Assembly (NCBI RefSeq): GCF_016587355.1
Contig: NZ_BNJF01000007.1
Coordinates: forward strand, 186,001-250,000
Reading direction: 5' to 3'
Length of the DNA stretch: 64,000 nucleotides
Source of the DNA: Ktedonospora formicarum
GTDB taxonomy: Bacteria > Chloroflexota > Ktedonobacteria > Ktedonobacterales > Ktedonobacteraceae
Below are positions 15,016 through 23,419 of this stretch, piece by piece (position 1 is the first letter of the stretch; every line of letters begins with the position of its first letter). A program made the translations under genes and the position numbers. The notes under the pieces were generated by a model that did not search any database, had not been told where the DNA came from, and saw nothing but the letters and a program-made list of their open reading frames with translations.

Positions 15016-17340
15016 TTATGCCTCATTCAAAGCAGTGAAGAGGCGCTCGGGAGTGACCGGAATGGTGAGCACATTTACACCAACAGCATCGGCAATAGCG
15101 TTAACGACCGCGCCCGCTACGGGAACCACTGGGGGCTCGCCAATACCCTTAGCGCCATAGGGGCCAAGGGGCGCGGGAATCTCAACCATAATAGTTGAGA
15201 TGTGCGGCACATCAAAGCTATGTGGCAGTGCATAGTCCATCAACGTAGGCGTGAGGAGTTGACCGTTCTCATCGTACTCATACCCTTCGAACAAGGCCCA
15301 GCCTAGTCCCTGAGTGATGCCGCCATGCATCTGACCCTCGATCTCAGCCGGATTTAGAGCGCGACCCACATCCTGGACCGCGACATAATCCAGCACTTTG
15401 ACCTCGCCAGTATCGGGATCAACGGCCAGCTTGACCAGATGCGCGGAGTACATAGGCGACGTCGAGGTGTTGCCCGCGCGACCACGGCCATAAACCGGCT
15501 CATAACGGCGCGTAGACATCTTCGCGACCTCCTTGAGGCTGACATTTTTGTTGGGCACACCACGCACGACAACTTTGCCATCCTCAATCTCAAGGTCGCC
15601 CTCAGCGGCTTCGAGCATGTTACTGGCAATGCTTAAGATTTGCTGGCGTGCGTCGCGCACAGCGGCAAGCACCGCCGGACCCATCGAATAAACGGTCTTA
15701 CTTCCACCAGTACCCCCACTATAGGGCATAGTATCGGTACTATCATGCACCACATTGACATTGTCAACCGAGAGGCCCAGACCTTCAGCGGCAATCATTG
15801 CCATTGTCGTATCGGAACCTGTGAGATCGACAGTACCCAGAACAACTGAGAGGGTACCGTCGGATTCCAGGCGGCAGGCCGCAGCGGCGGGCTCTGTGCC
15901 ACCGGGCCAGCCGCCAATGGCAACGCCGATGCCACCCTTCCAGCCCTCCAATTCGGCGGGAAGGTTTTGCTTTTCCTCGGCTCGATTGACCCAGAGAGGA
16001 TGCTTCTGCAACTCCTCAATGCACTCGACGAGGCCGAGGCGCGGCCAATTGCGATGGTCAATCATGAGGTCGCCTTCGCGCAGAGCGTTTAGCTTACGGA
16101 ACTCCAGCAAGTCCATCCCCAACTCAGCACACAGTTTATCGACCGCCGTCTCCATCGCATAAGCAGCCTGGGGTGCACCCGGCGCGCGATAGGCACCCAC
16201 GCTCACCTTATTGGTCAATACCTCGTAGCAGCGCAGATCGTAATTGGGACAACGATAGGTGGTTGTCAGCAGATAACCCAGCAAACCCGCGCCAGCACCC
16301 GCATAGGCACCAGAATCGAGAATAGCTTTTCCCTGAAAGGCAACCAGCGTGCCATCACGCTTCGCGCCTAGCTTCAGCGAAATCACGGCCTGAGGCGCGG
16401 GGTTACCGGCCATCAGATCCTCCTGGCGCGTGAAGACCAGGCGCACAGGTTTACGCGTTCGATAGGCCAGCGCTGCCCCCAATGGCTCAATCAGACCAAA
16501 TTTGCCACCAAAGGCTCCCCCAATGGGAACTGACTCAACACGTACCTGGCGCTCAGGCACATCCAGGGCCTTCGAAATATCCGAGCGCACACCGAGCATG
16601 CCCTGAGAGCTAGGCCAAACAACCATCTGATGGCCTGAAACACTGGGAGCAACAAGTATCGATTGGGGTTCCATATACGATTGGTGAACCGGGCGCGTGC
16701 GCACTGTATGCTCGATAACCACCTCGGCCTCTCGCCAGCCCGCCTCAATATCGCCCAGCTTCATATGGACTTTATTACAGACGTTCTCGGAAAGCGCTTC
16801 CTCTTCTTCCTCCTCGACCGAACCTGTATCAACAGCCGCGTGCGCATCGCCGCCAGCTATCTCACCTGCTTGATTGGAATTCTGAGTGCGCGCGAGGGGT
16901 GAGCTAGGTTTGATTGCTTCCTCAGGATCAATAGCCACGGGCAGAGGTTCGTAATCCACATCTACCAGCGCGACACCATCCTCGGCTGCGGCTTCTGTCT
17001 CAGCAACAACTGCCGCGACAGGATGTCCACTCCAGCAAACCTCGCCAATAGCCAGGGGTGACTGCGTACGTGAGGAGGACGTCGGATTCGTCAGTTCAAG
17101 CGTCTCACCCGTATAGACCGCGACCACGCCAGGAACCTCCAGCGCGGCACTGATATCAATAGAATTGATCTTGGCATGCGCGTAAGGGCTAAGTGCCAAG
17201 CGAGCATGAAGTAAATTCGAGTGCGATATATCGCCAGTGAAGCGGGTACGCCCGGTCAGTTTATCCGGGGCATCTTGCCTACGTGTCCGCTTTCCAACAT
17301 GAAGATTTTGTGTTGAAGTCTGCTCTACAGCTTGTGTCAT
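15016..17340 (-). CDS. Xanthine dehydrogenase/CO dehydrogenase-family molybdopterin-binding subunit
   Basis: Large Mo-cofactor subunit of the aldehyde oxidase/xanthine dehydrogenase family, 774 residues, full length for a stand-alone subunit. The N-terminal a/b hammerhead domain (about 15-130) begins RQDAPDKLTGRTRFTGDI. Cofactor-binding loops include GGAFGGKFG and AYRAPGAPQAAYAMETAVDKL. The catalytic glutamate is Glu735 in GAKGIGEPP. Between about 150 and 185 there is an unusual acidic, Ala/Asp/Glu-rich insert with six consecutive Glu. The usual FAD and 2Fe-2S subunit genes are absent on both sides, so it must pair with subunits encoded elsewhere or work differently. The substrate cannot be assigned. 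GGGAG lies 11 bases before the ATG. Confidence 0.88.
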   Translation of the reverse strand: MTQAVEQTSTQNLHVGKRTRRQDAPDKLTGRTRFTGDISHSNLLHARLALSPYAHAKINSIDISAALEVPGVVAVYTGETLELTNPTSSSRTQSPLAIGEVCWSGHPVAAVVAETEAAAEDGVALVDVDYEPLPVAIDPEEAIKPSSPLARTQNSNQAGEIAGGDAHAAVDTGSVEEEEEEALSENVCNKVHMKLGDIEAGWREAEVVIEHTVRTRPVHQSYMEPQSILVAPSVSGHQMVVWPSSQGMLGVRSDISKALDVPERQVRVESVPIGGAFGGKFGLIEPLGAALAYRTRKPVRLVFTRQEDLMAGNPAPQAVISLKLGAKRDGTLVAFQGKAILDSGAYAGAGAGLLGYLLTTTYRCPNYDLRCYEVLTNKVSVGAYRAPGAPQAAYAMETAVDKLCAELGMDLLEFRKLNALREGDLMIDHRNWPRLGLVECIEELQKHPLWVNRAEEKQNLPAELEGWKGGIGVAIGGWPGGTEPAAAACRLESDGTLSVVLGTVDLTGSDTTMAMIAAEGLGLSVDNVNVVHDSTDTMPYSGGTGGSKTVYSMGPAVLAAVRDARQQILSIASNMLEAAEGDLEIEDGKVVVRGVPNKNVSLKEVAKMSTRRYEPVYGRGRAGNTSTSPMYSAHLVKLAVDPDTGEVKVLDYVAVQDVGRALNPAEIEGQMHGGITQGLGWALFEGYEYDENGQLLTPTLMDYALPHSFDVPHISTIMVEIPAPLGPYGAKGIGEPPVVPVAGAVVNAIADAVGVNVLTIPVTPERLFTALNEA

Positions 17341-17613
17341 GCGGCACGAACTCCCTTTAATTGGATAAGGCTACTTTGCAATTGCTTGAGCACACTCAGC
17401 CTGAGGGCGAGCATCTAACGCACCAAACGATCAGCTTGCGAAGGCTCAAGCATGAAGACATTAGTAAATGTGTTTGACAATAGAACAGGAACTGAATAAT
17501 GCGACCACTTACGCTCACTCATACACATCCCCAATACGCCAAGCGTTATTAGTGGGAAGAGAGAGGTCGCGCGAAGCACGACAAGGTTGAGGAATAAGTC
17601 GGTTGCTTTTCTC

Positions 17614-17642
17614 AGTGTATCACAATTCTTCGCCATCTGTAA
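17614..17642 (-). promoter_or_regulatory. Candidate promoter of the molybdenum hydroxylase gene
   Basis: Minus-strand TTACAG (17637-17642), 17-base spacer, TACACT (17614-17619). Would give a 5' leader of about 270 bases. Confidence 0.5.
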
Positions 17643-17699
17643 GCGCACAAGTCTGATATTCCAGTTCAGGCATTTCTATGAGTGGTGAGAGTAAACGCC

Positions 17700-17751
17700 T
17701 CAAAACGTTCAAAAAATTGTGGTGCGCACCACAATTTTTTGAACGTTTTGA
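17700..17751. terminator. 52-bp perfect palindrome, likely bidirectional terminator of metY
   Basis: Every base from 17700 to 17725 pairs with 17726 to 17751, with no unpaired spacer. The centre is TTGTGGTGCGCACCACAA, flanked outward by A6 on one side and T6 on the other, so an RNA from either strand forms a GC-rich hairpin followed by U6. The symmetry then continues through GAACGTTTTG. It lies 44 bases after the metY stop. The core reads as a terminator; the extra symmetric arms are unusual. Confidence 0.7.
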
Positions 17752-17794
17752 CAAACATCCCATCGAAACAGGCGAGCACAACGGTAAGCACTCC

Positions 17795-19090
17795 TCAATT
17801 GGCGGCACGCAAGGCCTGATCCAGATCCCAAAGAATATCTTCAATATCCTCAATACCGATAGAAAGTCGAATCAGGTCAGGCGTGACGCCTCCTGCAAGC
17901 TGATTCTCCTCCGACAACTGCTGGTGTGTGGTGCTCGCAGGATGAATGATTAGGCTACGCGCGTCACCGACATTTGCTAGATGCGAAAAGAGCTTTACGC
18001 CATCAATGAGCTTCTTCCCCGCCTCATAGCCGCCTTTGACCCCAAAGGTAAAGATAGCGCCCGCGCCACGCGATAAATATTTTCGCGCCAGTTCGTAGGA
18101 GGGATCATCCTTCAAACCCGGATACCGTACCCAGCTTACAGTTGGATGCTCGCTCAGAAATTCAGCAGCGCGCTGGGCATTAGCGCAATGGCGCTGCATA
18201 CGCAATGAGAGCGTCTCAAGCCCCTGCAAGATCTGGAATGAATTAAAGGGGCTGATGCAAGCTCCCGTATCACGAACTGTTTCGCAGCGCAGCTTCATCA
18301 CAAAGGCAAAATCGCCGAAGGTTTCGTAGAAGCGCACGCCATGATAACCGGGCGAAGGATCAACAATATGTGCAAAGTTGCCGTTATCCCAGGGAAACTT
18401 ACCAGACTCAACGACGACACCCGCGATAGAGGTGCCATGACCGCCAATGAACTTGGTTGCCGAATGCACCACAATATCCGCGCCATGCTCAAAGGGGCGA
18501 CAGAGGTAAGGGGTCGCGAATGTGCTATCAACGACCAGCGGAACACCCGCTTCGTGAGCGATATCAGCGACAGCCTGAATATCCAGCACATCACCACGCG
18601 GATTACCAATAGTCTCACCATAGAAGGCCCGTGTGCGCGGTGTGATCGCACGGCGGAAGTTCTCTGGATCACTGCTATCCACAAAGATTGTCTTGACACC
18701 CCAGGTACGCAACGTAATATCAAATTGCGTATGCGTCCCACCATAGAGGGAACTAGAAGCAACCAGTTCATCGCCCGGACGAAGGAGAGTCATCATCGTC
18801 GCCATCTGTGCCGCCATGCCGGAAGCGGTCGCAACCGCGCCAGTTCCACCTTCCAGAGCGGCCAGACGCTCCTCAAAGACGGCGGTAGTTGGGTTCATAA
18901 TGCGTGTATAGATGTTGCCGAAGCGTTGCAGGGCAAAGAGATGTGCCGCATGTTCGGTATCGTCAAAGACATAGGATGTCGTCTGATAGATTGGTACAGC
19001 ACGCGCACCGGTAGCCGGATCGGGACGCTGGCCCGCGTGAACCGAGAGGGTATCAAATCCAAAAATATGCTCGCCATCAATCTCAGGCAT
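17795..19090 (-). CDS. metY: O-acetylhomoserine sulfhydrylase (Cys/Met metabolism PLP enzyme)
   Basis: Fold-type I PLP enzyme of 431 residues. The opening GFDTLSVHAGQRPDPATGARAVPIYQTTSYVF is the hallmark of the MetY branch, which is also longer (about 430) than cystathionine gamma-synthase/lyase (about 390). The PLP lysine is Lys213 in VVHSATKFIGGHG. It would make homocysteine from O-acetylhomoserine and sulfide, and may also act on O-acetylserine. The ATG has GGAGG seven bases upstream. It is monocistronic, ended by the 52-bp palindrome, and lies in the wider sulfur neighbourhood with the CysM/CysO operon and cysE. Confidence 0.93.
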   Translation of the reverse strand: MPEIDGEHIFGFDTLSVHAGQRPDPATGARAVPIYQTTSYVFDDTEHAAHLFALQRFGNIYTRIMNPTTAVFEERLAALEGGTGAVATASGMAAQMATMMTLLRPGDELVASSSLYGGTHTQFDITLRTWGVKTIFVDSSDPENFRRAITPRTRAFYGETIGNPRGDVLDIQAVADIAHEAGVPLVVDSTFATPYLCRPFEHGADIVVHSATKFIGGHGTSIAGVVVESGKFPWDNGNFAHIVDPSPGYHGVRFYETFGDFAFVMKLRCETVRDTGACISPFNSFQILQGLETLSLRMQRHCANAQRAAEFLSEHPTVSWVRYPGLKDDPSYELARKYLSRGAGAIFTFGVKGGYEAGKKLIDGVKLFSHLANVGDARSLIIHPASTTHQQLSEENQLAGGVTPDLIRLSIGIEDIEDILWDLDQALRAAN

Positions 19091-19422
19091 TAAGGAACCT
19101 CCATGGTGAGAACAAAACCAATAAGCACCTACCCGCTAAGTATAAGACGCGAGGATCGGTTGCGTCCAGAGAAAGAGAGAACTTCAAAGCCATCGATTCA
19201 GCCTGAGCAAATACCGATATTCCGCAAAAGCAAGTTATGCAGAGCATGTTCCAACGCCGCCACATGGTTCCACTTCAGGCTGCATTTGTGTAGTGCGACG
19301 TCTGAGCATCTCAGTTGGCTGCGCTCAGGCAAATGTATGGCTTGCTGTTAAGCGCGACTGAGGCTACAATGAGGAGGAAGCGAGCAAGAGTCAAGTATCA
19401 TTCAAACGAGGAGCGGTGCCAT
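19091..19422. other. Divergent intergenic region with a dispersed-repeat copy
   Basis: No gene seen. It separates metY (minus) from the CoA-binding gene (plus) and holds the repeat copy at 19245-19335. The plus-strand gene's ribosome site GAGGAG is at 19408-19413. Confidence 0.5.
19245..19335 (-). repeat. Dispersed repeat copy 1 (inverted-end element family)
   Basis: On the minus strand it begins CATTTGCCTGAGCG, continues with GATGCTCAG and TGAAGTGGAACCA.GTGGCGGCG and ends CGTTGGAACATG. The same blocks in the same order occur in the 26226-26340 copy, so the two are homologous, with about three quarters of aligned positions identical by eye. No coding capacity. Confidence 0.65.
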
Positions 19423-19950
19423 ATGAACGAAGCGAAAACGGAAAAAGCGGCGGCAACGATGCCAGACATGTATGGGCGGCTACGTATTCTACAACAATAT
19501 AAGCACATCGCAATTGTAGGCGTATCAGCAGATCCTTATCGACCGAGCCATTTCGTCGCCATCTATTTGCAGGCGGAGGGATACAACATTATCCCTATAA
19601 ACCCACGCTACGCGGGACAAACGCTGCTGGGCAGGCCAGTATACGCCTCGCTCAAGGAAGCTAAAGACGCTGGTGAGACCATAGAGATCGTGGATGTCTT
19701 TCGCAAGGCAACGGATACGCCACCTATCGCGCGCGAGGCGGTTGAGATAGGCGCGAAGGTGCTATGGCTGCAACTGGGCGTGCGCAATGAAGAGGCAGGG
19801 CAGATAGCACAGAGCGGAGGGCTGACGTTCGTGCAGGACCGATGCGTCAAGATCGAGCATGCGCGCTTCTTTGGCGGACTGCACATGGTCGGCTTGAATA
19901 CGGGTGTTATCCTCTCACGCAAACTGGAAGAGCCACAGAAGCCCCAGTAA
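19423..19950 (+). CDS. CoA-binding (YccU-type Rossmann) protein
   Basis: 175 residues. HIAIVGVSADPYRPSHFVA is the nucleotide/CoA-binding Rossmann turn of the CoA_binding_2 family, followed by YNIIPINPRYAG and VDVFRKATDTPPIAREAVEIGAKVLWLQLGV, then the near-terminal CVKIEHARFF segment. Members bind CoA in structures, but no reaction is established. An N-terminal extension of about 25 residues precedes the domain. The ATG at 19423 with GAGGAG nine bases upstream is chosen over an upstream frame opening at 19315. It is followed 35 bases later by the PD-(D/E)XK gene, probably one operon. Confidence 0.85.
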   Translation: MNEAKTEKAAATMPDMYGRLRILQQYKHIAIVGVSADPYRPSHFVAIYLQAEGYNIIPINPRYAGQTLLGRPVYASLKEAKDAGETIEIVDVFRKATDTPPIAREAVEIGAKVLWLQLGVRNEEAGQIAQSGGLTFVQDRCVKIEHARFFGGLHMVGLNTGVILSRKLEEPQKPQ

Positions 19951-19985
19951 TACAGCAGATATATCGCTAAGATCGGAGAGCGAAC

Positions 19986-20840
19986 ATGAACGCTGAACGG
20001 TTCTCTACGGAAGAACTGGGCAGGGAGCAGCTTGCGCGCCAGGACTCATTTGAGATCATGCTACGCCGTCAGGGATGGCACCTTGTTCGCCATAAACCTG
20101 TTTATACCGATCCACGCGTCATCCGCCTGTATCAGAACCAGGAGATGACGCTGAGCGAGCGAGAGCGACACTTCTATGAGGCATTTGGAGATAATACCTT
20201 TCGCAAGCTCCTACGTCACATTTTCTTTCACAAAAGTAGCTCATATGCAGACCTCAATCGTATCTGTGTGGGCGAGCAGAAGCTTGAGCGCAACCTGGAA
20301 CAAATGGAGCGTTTTTACCTGATTACCAGTGAGGACAAAACCTATCACAAGAGTTCTGCCTACAAACACATCGACAACCTTGGGCCTACATTGGAGTGGT
20401 ACGTAGCAGCCTGGTTTCGAGAATGGCTACAGGTTCCGGCAAGACATGGAGTCGCAATCAAAGGCGTTGCAGATGGGGGCGATCTGGACGTAGTAGCATT
20501 TGTAGACGGCATACGCGTCATGGTCGAGTGCAAATCGGGTAGCCCAAACCAGATTACCGAGAACGAGCTACGGCTCTTCCTGCGGCGCGCGGCGGATTTC
20601 AATCCAGAGATCGCGGTGCTCTTGATTGATACCGAGAGCTATATTGAGCGCCAGGGGGAACGCCTTAGCGAGTTGCGTACAGGGGGAGATCCTATACGCT
20701 CACAGGATGACCATCATGGTCTCTTTTGGGGAGCAAGGCATATCTACGTCGTTAACGCCCGGCCGAGCATTGGCGACGCGCTCTCCGCCGTTCTACGCCT
20801 CTACTATTCGCGCATCAGACATATGTCATTTTTCCGCTAA
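19986..20840 (+). CDS. PD-(D/E)XK nuclease-fold protein with N-terminal helical region
   Basis: 284 residues. Residues 163-185 read ADGGDLDVVAFVDGIRVMVECKSG: Asp168 followed by Glu181-x-Lys183, the restriction-endonuclease-like active site D...ExK, with a preceding helix carrying Glu139 (EWYVAAWFREWL). Residues 60-125 look like a winged-helix-type helical domain (RKLLRHIFFHKSSSYADLNRICVGEQKLERNLEQMERFYLI). The fold points to a DNA- or RNA-cleaving or nucleic-acid-binding role, possibly archaeal-type or DUF-class endonuclease-like. No methylase or partner restriction gene adjoins it. The ATG has GGAGAG in front. The exact family is not recognised. Confidence 0.7.
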   Translation: MNAERFSTEELGREQLARQDSFEIMLRRQGWHLVRHKPVYTDPRVIRLYQNQEMTLSERERHFYEAFGDNTFRKLLRHIFFHKSSSYADLNRICVGEQKLERNLEQMERFYLITSEDKTYHKSSAYKHIDNLGPTLEWYVAAWFREWLQVPARHGVAIKGVADGGDLDVVAFVDGIRVMVECKSGSPNQITENELRLFLRRAADFNPEIAVLLIDTESYIERQGERLSELRTGGDPIRSQDDHHGLFWGARHIYVVNARPSIGDALSAVLRLYYSRIRHMSFFR

Positions 20841-20870
20841 GGAGTCGTATTAATACAACTCCTTAGCGGA
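20833..20870. terminator. Hairpin between the nuclease-fold gene and the 67-residue gene
   Basis: Thirteen-base perfect stem (20833-20845 and 20858-20870) whose loop is itself the palindrome GTATTAATAC. It includes the TAA stop of the upstream gene and sits between convergent genes. It lacks a U-tract on either strand, so termination efficiency is uncertain. Confidence 0.5.
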
Positions 20871-20886
20871 ACGCTGGGGCATACTG

Positions 20887-21090
20887 TCAGGAGGTCTCAT
20901 CAGTGTCAGAATCTGATAAAGAGGATTGCTGATTCTGTAAACTCTGAAACGTCTGACGATACGCATTCAATACGTCCATCAAGCCAACAGTCTCATCTAC
21001 ATTCAAATCAAAAGCAATACCAGATACATGTCGAAGATTAATACCGCTCTCCAACACCTGCACACGATACCGTCCGATAATCGCTTCCAT
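20887..21090 (-). CDS. Small hypothetical protein (67 residues)
   Basis: The frame is open from 21153, but the ATG at 21090 has a near-perfect GGGAGG five bases upstream, giving a 67-residue protein starting MEAIIGRYRVQVLESG. It has a compact N-terminal part with alternating hydrophobics (YRVQVLESGINLRHVSGIAFDL), an amphipathic helix (VGLMDVLNAYRQTFQSL) and a Ser/Asp-rich tail. No family recognised. No signal peptide or membrane helix. The strong ribosome site and protein-like composition support a real gene. Confidence 0.6.
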   Translation of the reverse strand: MEAIIGRYRVQVLESGINLRHVSGIAFDLNVDETVGLMDVLNAYRQTFQSLQNQQSSLSDSDTDETS

Positions 21091-21296
21091 CAAAACCTCC
21101 CAAGAGCCCGGTCCTGGCGGGCAACCAACCCGCAAAAGGGCGCTTCTTATCATACAGCTAAACAGGAGCCAGTGAAGCTCTTCACTCTATAAGACGTTTG
21201 AAGACACGGAATTTATCGATACGCTTCAAGACATCTCAACGATCTTTGAACAACATATGAGTGCTGAATAGCTTCTGATCCAAGAGGTAGTGGTAG

Positions 21297-22310
21297 CTAG
21301 AGAATGGGCCAGTCATGACCAGCGGCCTCATAGATGGCCTCGATAGTCGCCATATTTTCCAGAGTTTCGCTCAGACCACGCAGGGGCTCGCGACCTGTAC
21401 GGATGCAGTCGGCGAAGTGCTCAACCTCAAGCTGATACTGGTCAACAATAGCAAATTTGCGTTCGCTCATCTTCCCATTCTTCATGGCGAAGACAATACC
21501 TTCCATATTGCGCGGAGTAAAGGGAACGGGAATCGTAATTGAGCCAGCATCCCCGATGACCTCGGCAGACTGCCGCATAGGTTGTTCAAAGCTGGAATCG
21601 ATCAGTCCGTAGCGCCCCTCGCCAAAATCGAGAATCGCATTCATTGTCATATCGACACCACCAACCTTCTCAACGTGCACGCGAGCCGCAACCGAAACAG
21701 GCGATTGTCCGTAGACGGCCCGGCAGAAGTTCACGGCATAGCAGCCCACATCCATCAGAGAGCCACCCGCAAGCTCAGGCTTGATACGAATATTTTCATC
21801 GCGGCCTCGGATATCGAAGGCAAAGGAGGCACGCACCTGTCTTACCTGACCAATCTCTCCCGTGTGAATGCGCTCCAAGGCCCACTCAATCTGTGGATGA
21901 AAGCGATACATAAAGGCTTCCATCAGGAGGCGATTGCTAGCATTCGCCGCGTCAACCATCTCGCGGGCCTCCTCAACGGTAACAGCCAATGGTTTCTCGC
22001 AGAGCACATGCTTTCCCGCTTCGAGTGCGTTAATGGCCCATTCCACATGCAGGCTATTAGGTAGAGGAATATAGACAGCCTCGATCTCAGGATCGTCAAG
22101 CACCTCCTGATAACTTCCATAAATACGTGTCTGGGGAGTGAAGGAGTAGACATCTCTGGCGTGAAGCAAGTCGCGACTGCCAACAGCGGTTAGCACACCA
22201 TTGGATGAGGCTAAGATAGCCGGAGAAACGGCTTTGGCGCCGATATTAGAGGTGCTAAGGACGCCCCAGCGCACAGGACGCTGCTCAACAGACGAGGAAG
22301 TTGACTGCAT
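21297..22310 (-). CDS. Gfo/Idh/MocA-family NAD(P)-dependent oxidoreductase
   Basis: 337 residues. N-terminal Rossmann domain: RWGVLSTSNIGAKAVSPAI (the GxxxxG-type turn varies), AVGSRDLLHA, and IPLPNSLHVEWAINALEAGKHVLCEKPLA containing the family EKPL motif with the catalytic Lys. The C-terminal alpha/beta domain starts with MEAFMYRFHPQIEW. These enzymes oxidise or reduce sugars, inositols or biliverdin-like substrates; HPQ and the overall pattern resemble xylose or trans-1,2-dihydrobenzenediol dehydrogenases, but the substrate is not determined. The ABC ATPase gene lies 50 bases upstream on the same strand without functional link. Confidence 0.9.
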   Translation of the reverse strand: MQSTSSSVEQRPVRWGVLSTSNIGAKAVSPAILASSNGVLTAVGSRDLLHARDVYSFTPQTRIYGSYQEVLDDPEIEAVYIPLPNSLHVEWAINALEAGKHVLCEKPLAVTVEEAREMVDAANASNRLLMEAFMYRFHPQIEWALERIHTGEIGQVRQVRASFAFDIRGRDENIRIKPELAGGSLMDVGCYAVNFCRAVYGQSPVSVAARVHVEKVGGVDMTMNAILDFGEGRYGLIDSSFEQPMRQSAEVIGDAGSITIPVPFTPRNMEGIVFAMKNGKMSERKFAIVDQYQLEVEHFADCIRTGREPLRGLSETLENMATIEAIYEAAGHDWPIL

Positions 22311-22359
22311 AAAATCGCTCTAAATCCTTTCCACTTGCACAAAATAATGAGTCACATGT

Positions 22360-23133
22360 TTACACTTCAGCGCCAACAACAAAAATACGGTCCAGAGCAT
22401 GGACGACTTCGACAGGGGAATTGTAGAGGCGGCTCAGATTTGCACTGGTAATGACTTCATCTGGCGTACCAATCAGGCTTTGCCCATTAGCGATGTAGAT
22501 AATCCGATCCAATACAGGTAGCAAGGGATTGATATCGTGAGCCACCAGCAAGACAGTCACGCCGCGCGCGCGACATACATTACCGACGAGGGTCACAATG
22601 TCCTGCTGGCGAGCAATATCCAGGCTTGCCAGGGGCTCATCCAGCAAGAGAATGTGTGGATGAGTTAAGAGTGCCTGAGCGATCAGAAGGCGCTGTTGCT
22701 CACCTCCTGAGAGTTGCCCCACGGGTGCATCCGCATAATGTAAGGCATTCACCTCTTCCAGAGCCTGATAAATGATGGTATCCCGCTTACGGCTGGGCAG
22801 GCTAAAGCCCCAGCGATTCCCATCGAGACCAAATCCCACCAGATCGCGCGCGCGCAGCATCAAATCACCGCCAAGAGTACGATGCTGGGGAGCGTACCCG
22901 ATATCTTTATTGCCACTACGCGGGGAACGCCCAAGGACGCTGATCCGACCGGAGGTGGCATTGATGAGCCCTAGCAGCATTTTCAATAATGTACTTTTAC
23001 CCGCTCCATTTGGCCCCAATACAACGATAAACTCCCCCTGTTGGATCGTCATATGAGCATCTTGCAAGATGGTTCGCTTCCCAAATGAAAGGGAAACATG
23101 CTGCAAAGTGATGGCTGGCTCCTGTATCGTCAC
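22360..23133 (-). CDS. ABC transporter ATP-binding protein, ZnuC/MntB (metal uptake) type
   Basis: Complete nucleotide-binding domain: Walker A GPNGAGKST, Q-loop in YAPQH, signature LSGGEQQR, Walker B ILLLDEPLASLD, H-loop HDIN. The spacing, the SLDIARQQDIV segment and the C-terminal ALDRIFVVGAEV fit the zinc/manganese uptake family. No permease or binding-protein gene is next to it, so it is an orphan within this window. A GTG at 23133 is preceded by GGGAG nine bases away; another GTG at 23151 is possible. A DtxR-type regulator lies 18 kb away, too far to link. Confidence 0.85.
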   Translation of the reverse strand: MTIQEPAITLQHVSLSFGKRTILQDAHMTIQQGEFIVVLGPNGAGKSTLLKMLLGLINATSGRISVLGRSPRSGNKDIGYAPQHRTLGGDLMLRARDLVGFGLDGNRWGFSLPSRKRDTIIYQALEEVNALHYADAPVGQLSGGEQQRLLIAQALLTHPHILLLDEPLASLDIARQQDIVTLVGNVCRARGVTVLLVAHDINPLLPVLDRIIYIANGQSLIGTPDEVITSANLSRLYNSPVEVVHALDRIFVVGAEV

Positions 23134-23340
23134 GTATCTATTCTCCCACACCTATCTATCGTTTAATTGAGACGTTGTATCCGTAACCATAGTAACACAC
23201 CGCCTATGGAAGGTCAACAAACGACAGAGCTCATTTATTCTCAAAAAACTAGCTTCGTGTAGGAAACATCCTCATACCTGGTGCTCACTGGCACAGAGAC
23301 GCGAAAGGCGAGAGAAGCCTATTTGCAACCGGATTGAAAC

Positions 23341-23370
23341 TTGCAACTATACTCGTCACGTGTCTACAAT
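23341..23370 (+). promoter_or_regulatory. Candidate promoter of the LLM oxidoreductase gene
   Basis: TTGCAA (23341-23346), 18-base spacer, TACAAT (23365-23370), 49 bases before the start codon; GAGGAG follows at about 23402-23407. Confidence 0.5.
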
Positions 23371-23419
23371 GAACTGGAACCTATTGACACTATATCTTTA
23401 GAGGAGTTGAAGCTAATAT

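Larger units (their letters stand above)
17341..17794. other. Intergenic region with promoter and 52-bp palindrome
   Basis: No convincing gene. From the minus-strand viewpoint it holds the end of the metY transcript, the 52-bp palindrome (17700-17751), then a promoter (17614-17642) and a leader of about 270 bases before the molybdenum-subunit gene. The leader is long enough for a regulatory RNA, but I recognise none. Confidence 0.5.

Noticed and set aside
17341..17613. Riboswitch in the leader of the molybdenum-subunit gene
   Set aside because: The leader is long enough, but I could not match any conserved molybdenum-cofactor RNA elements by eye.
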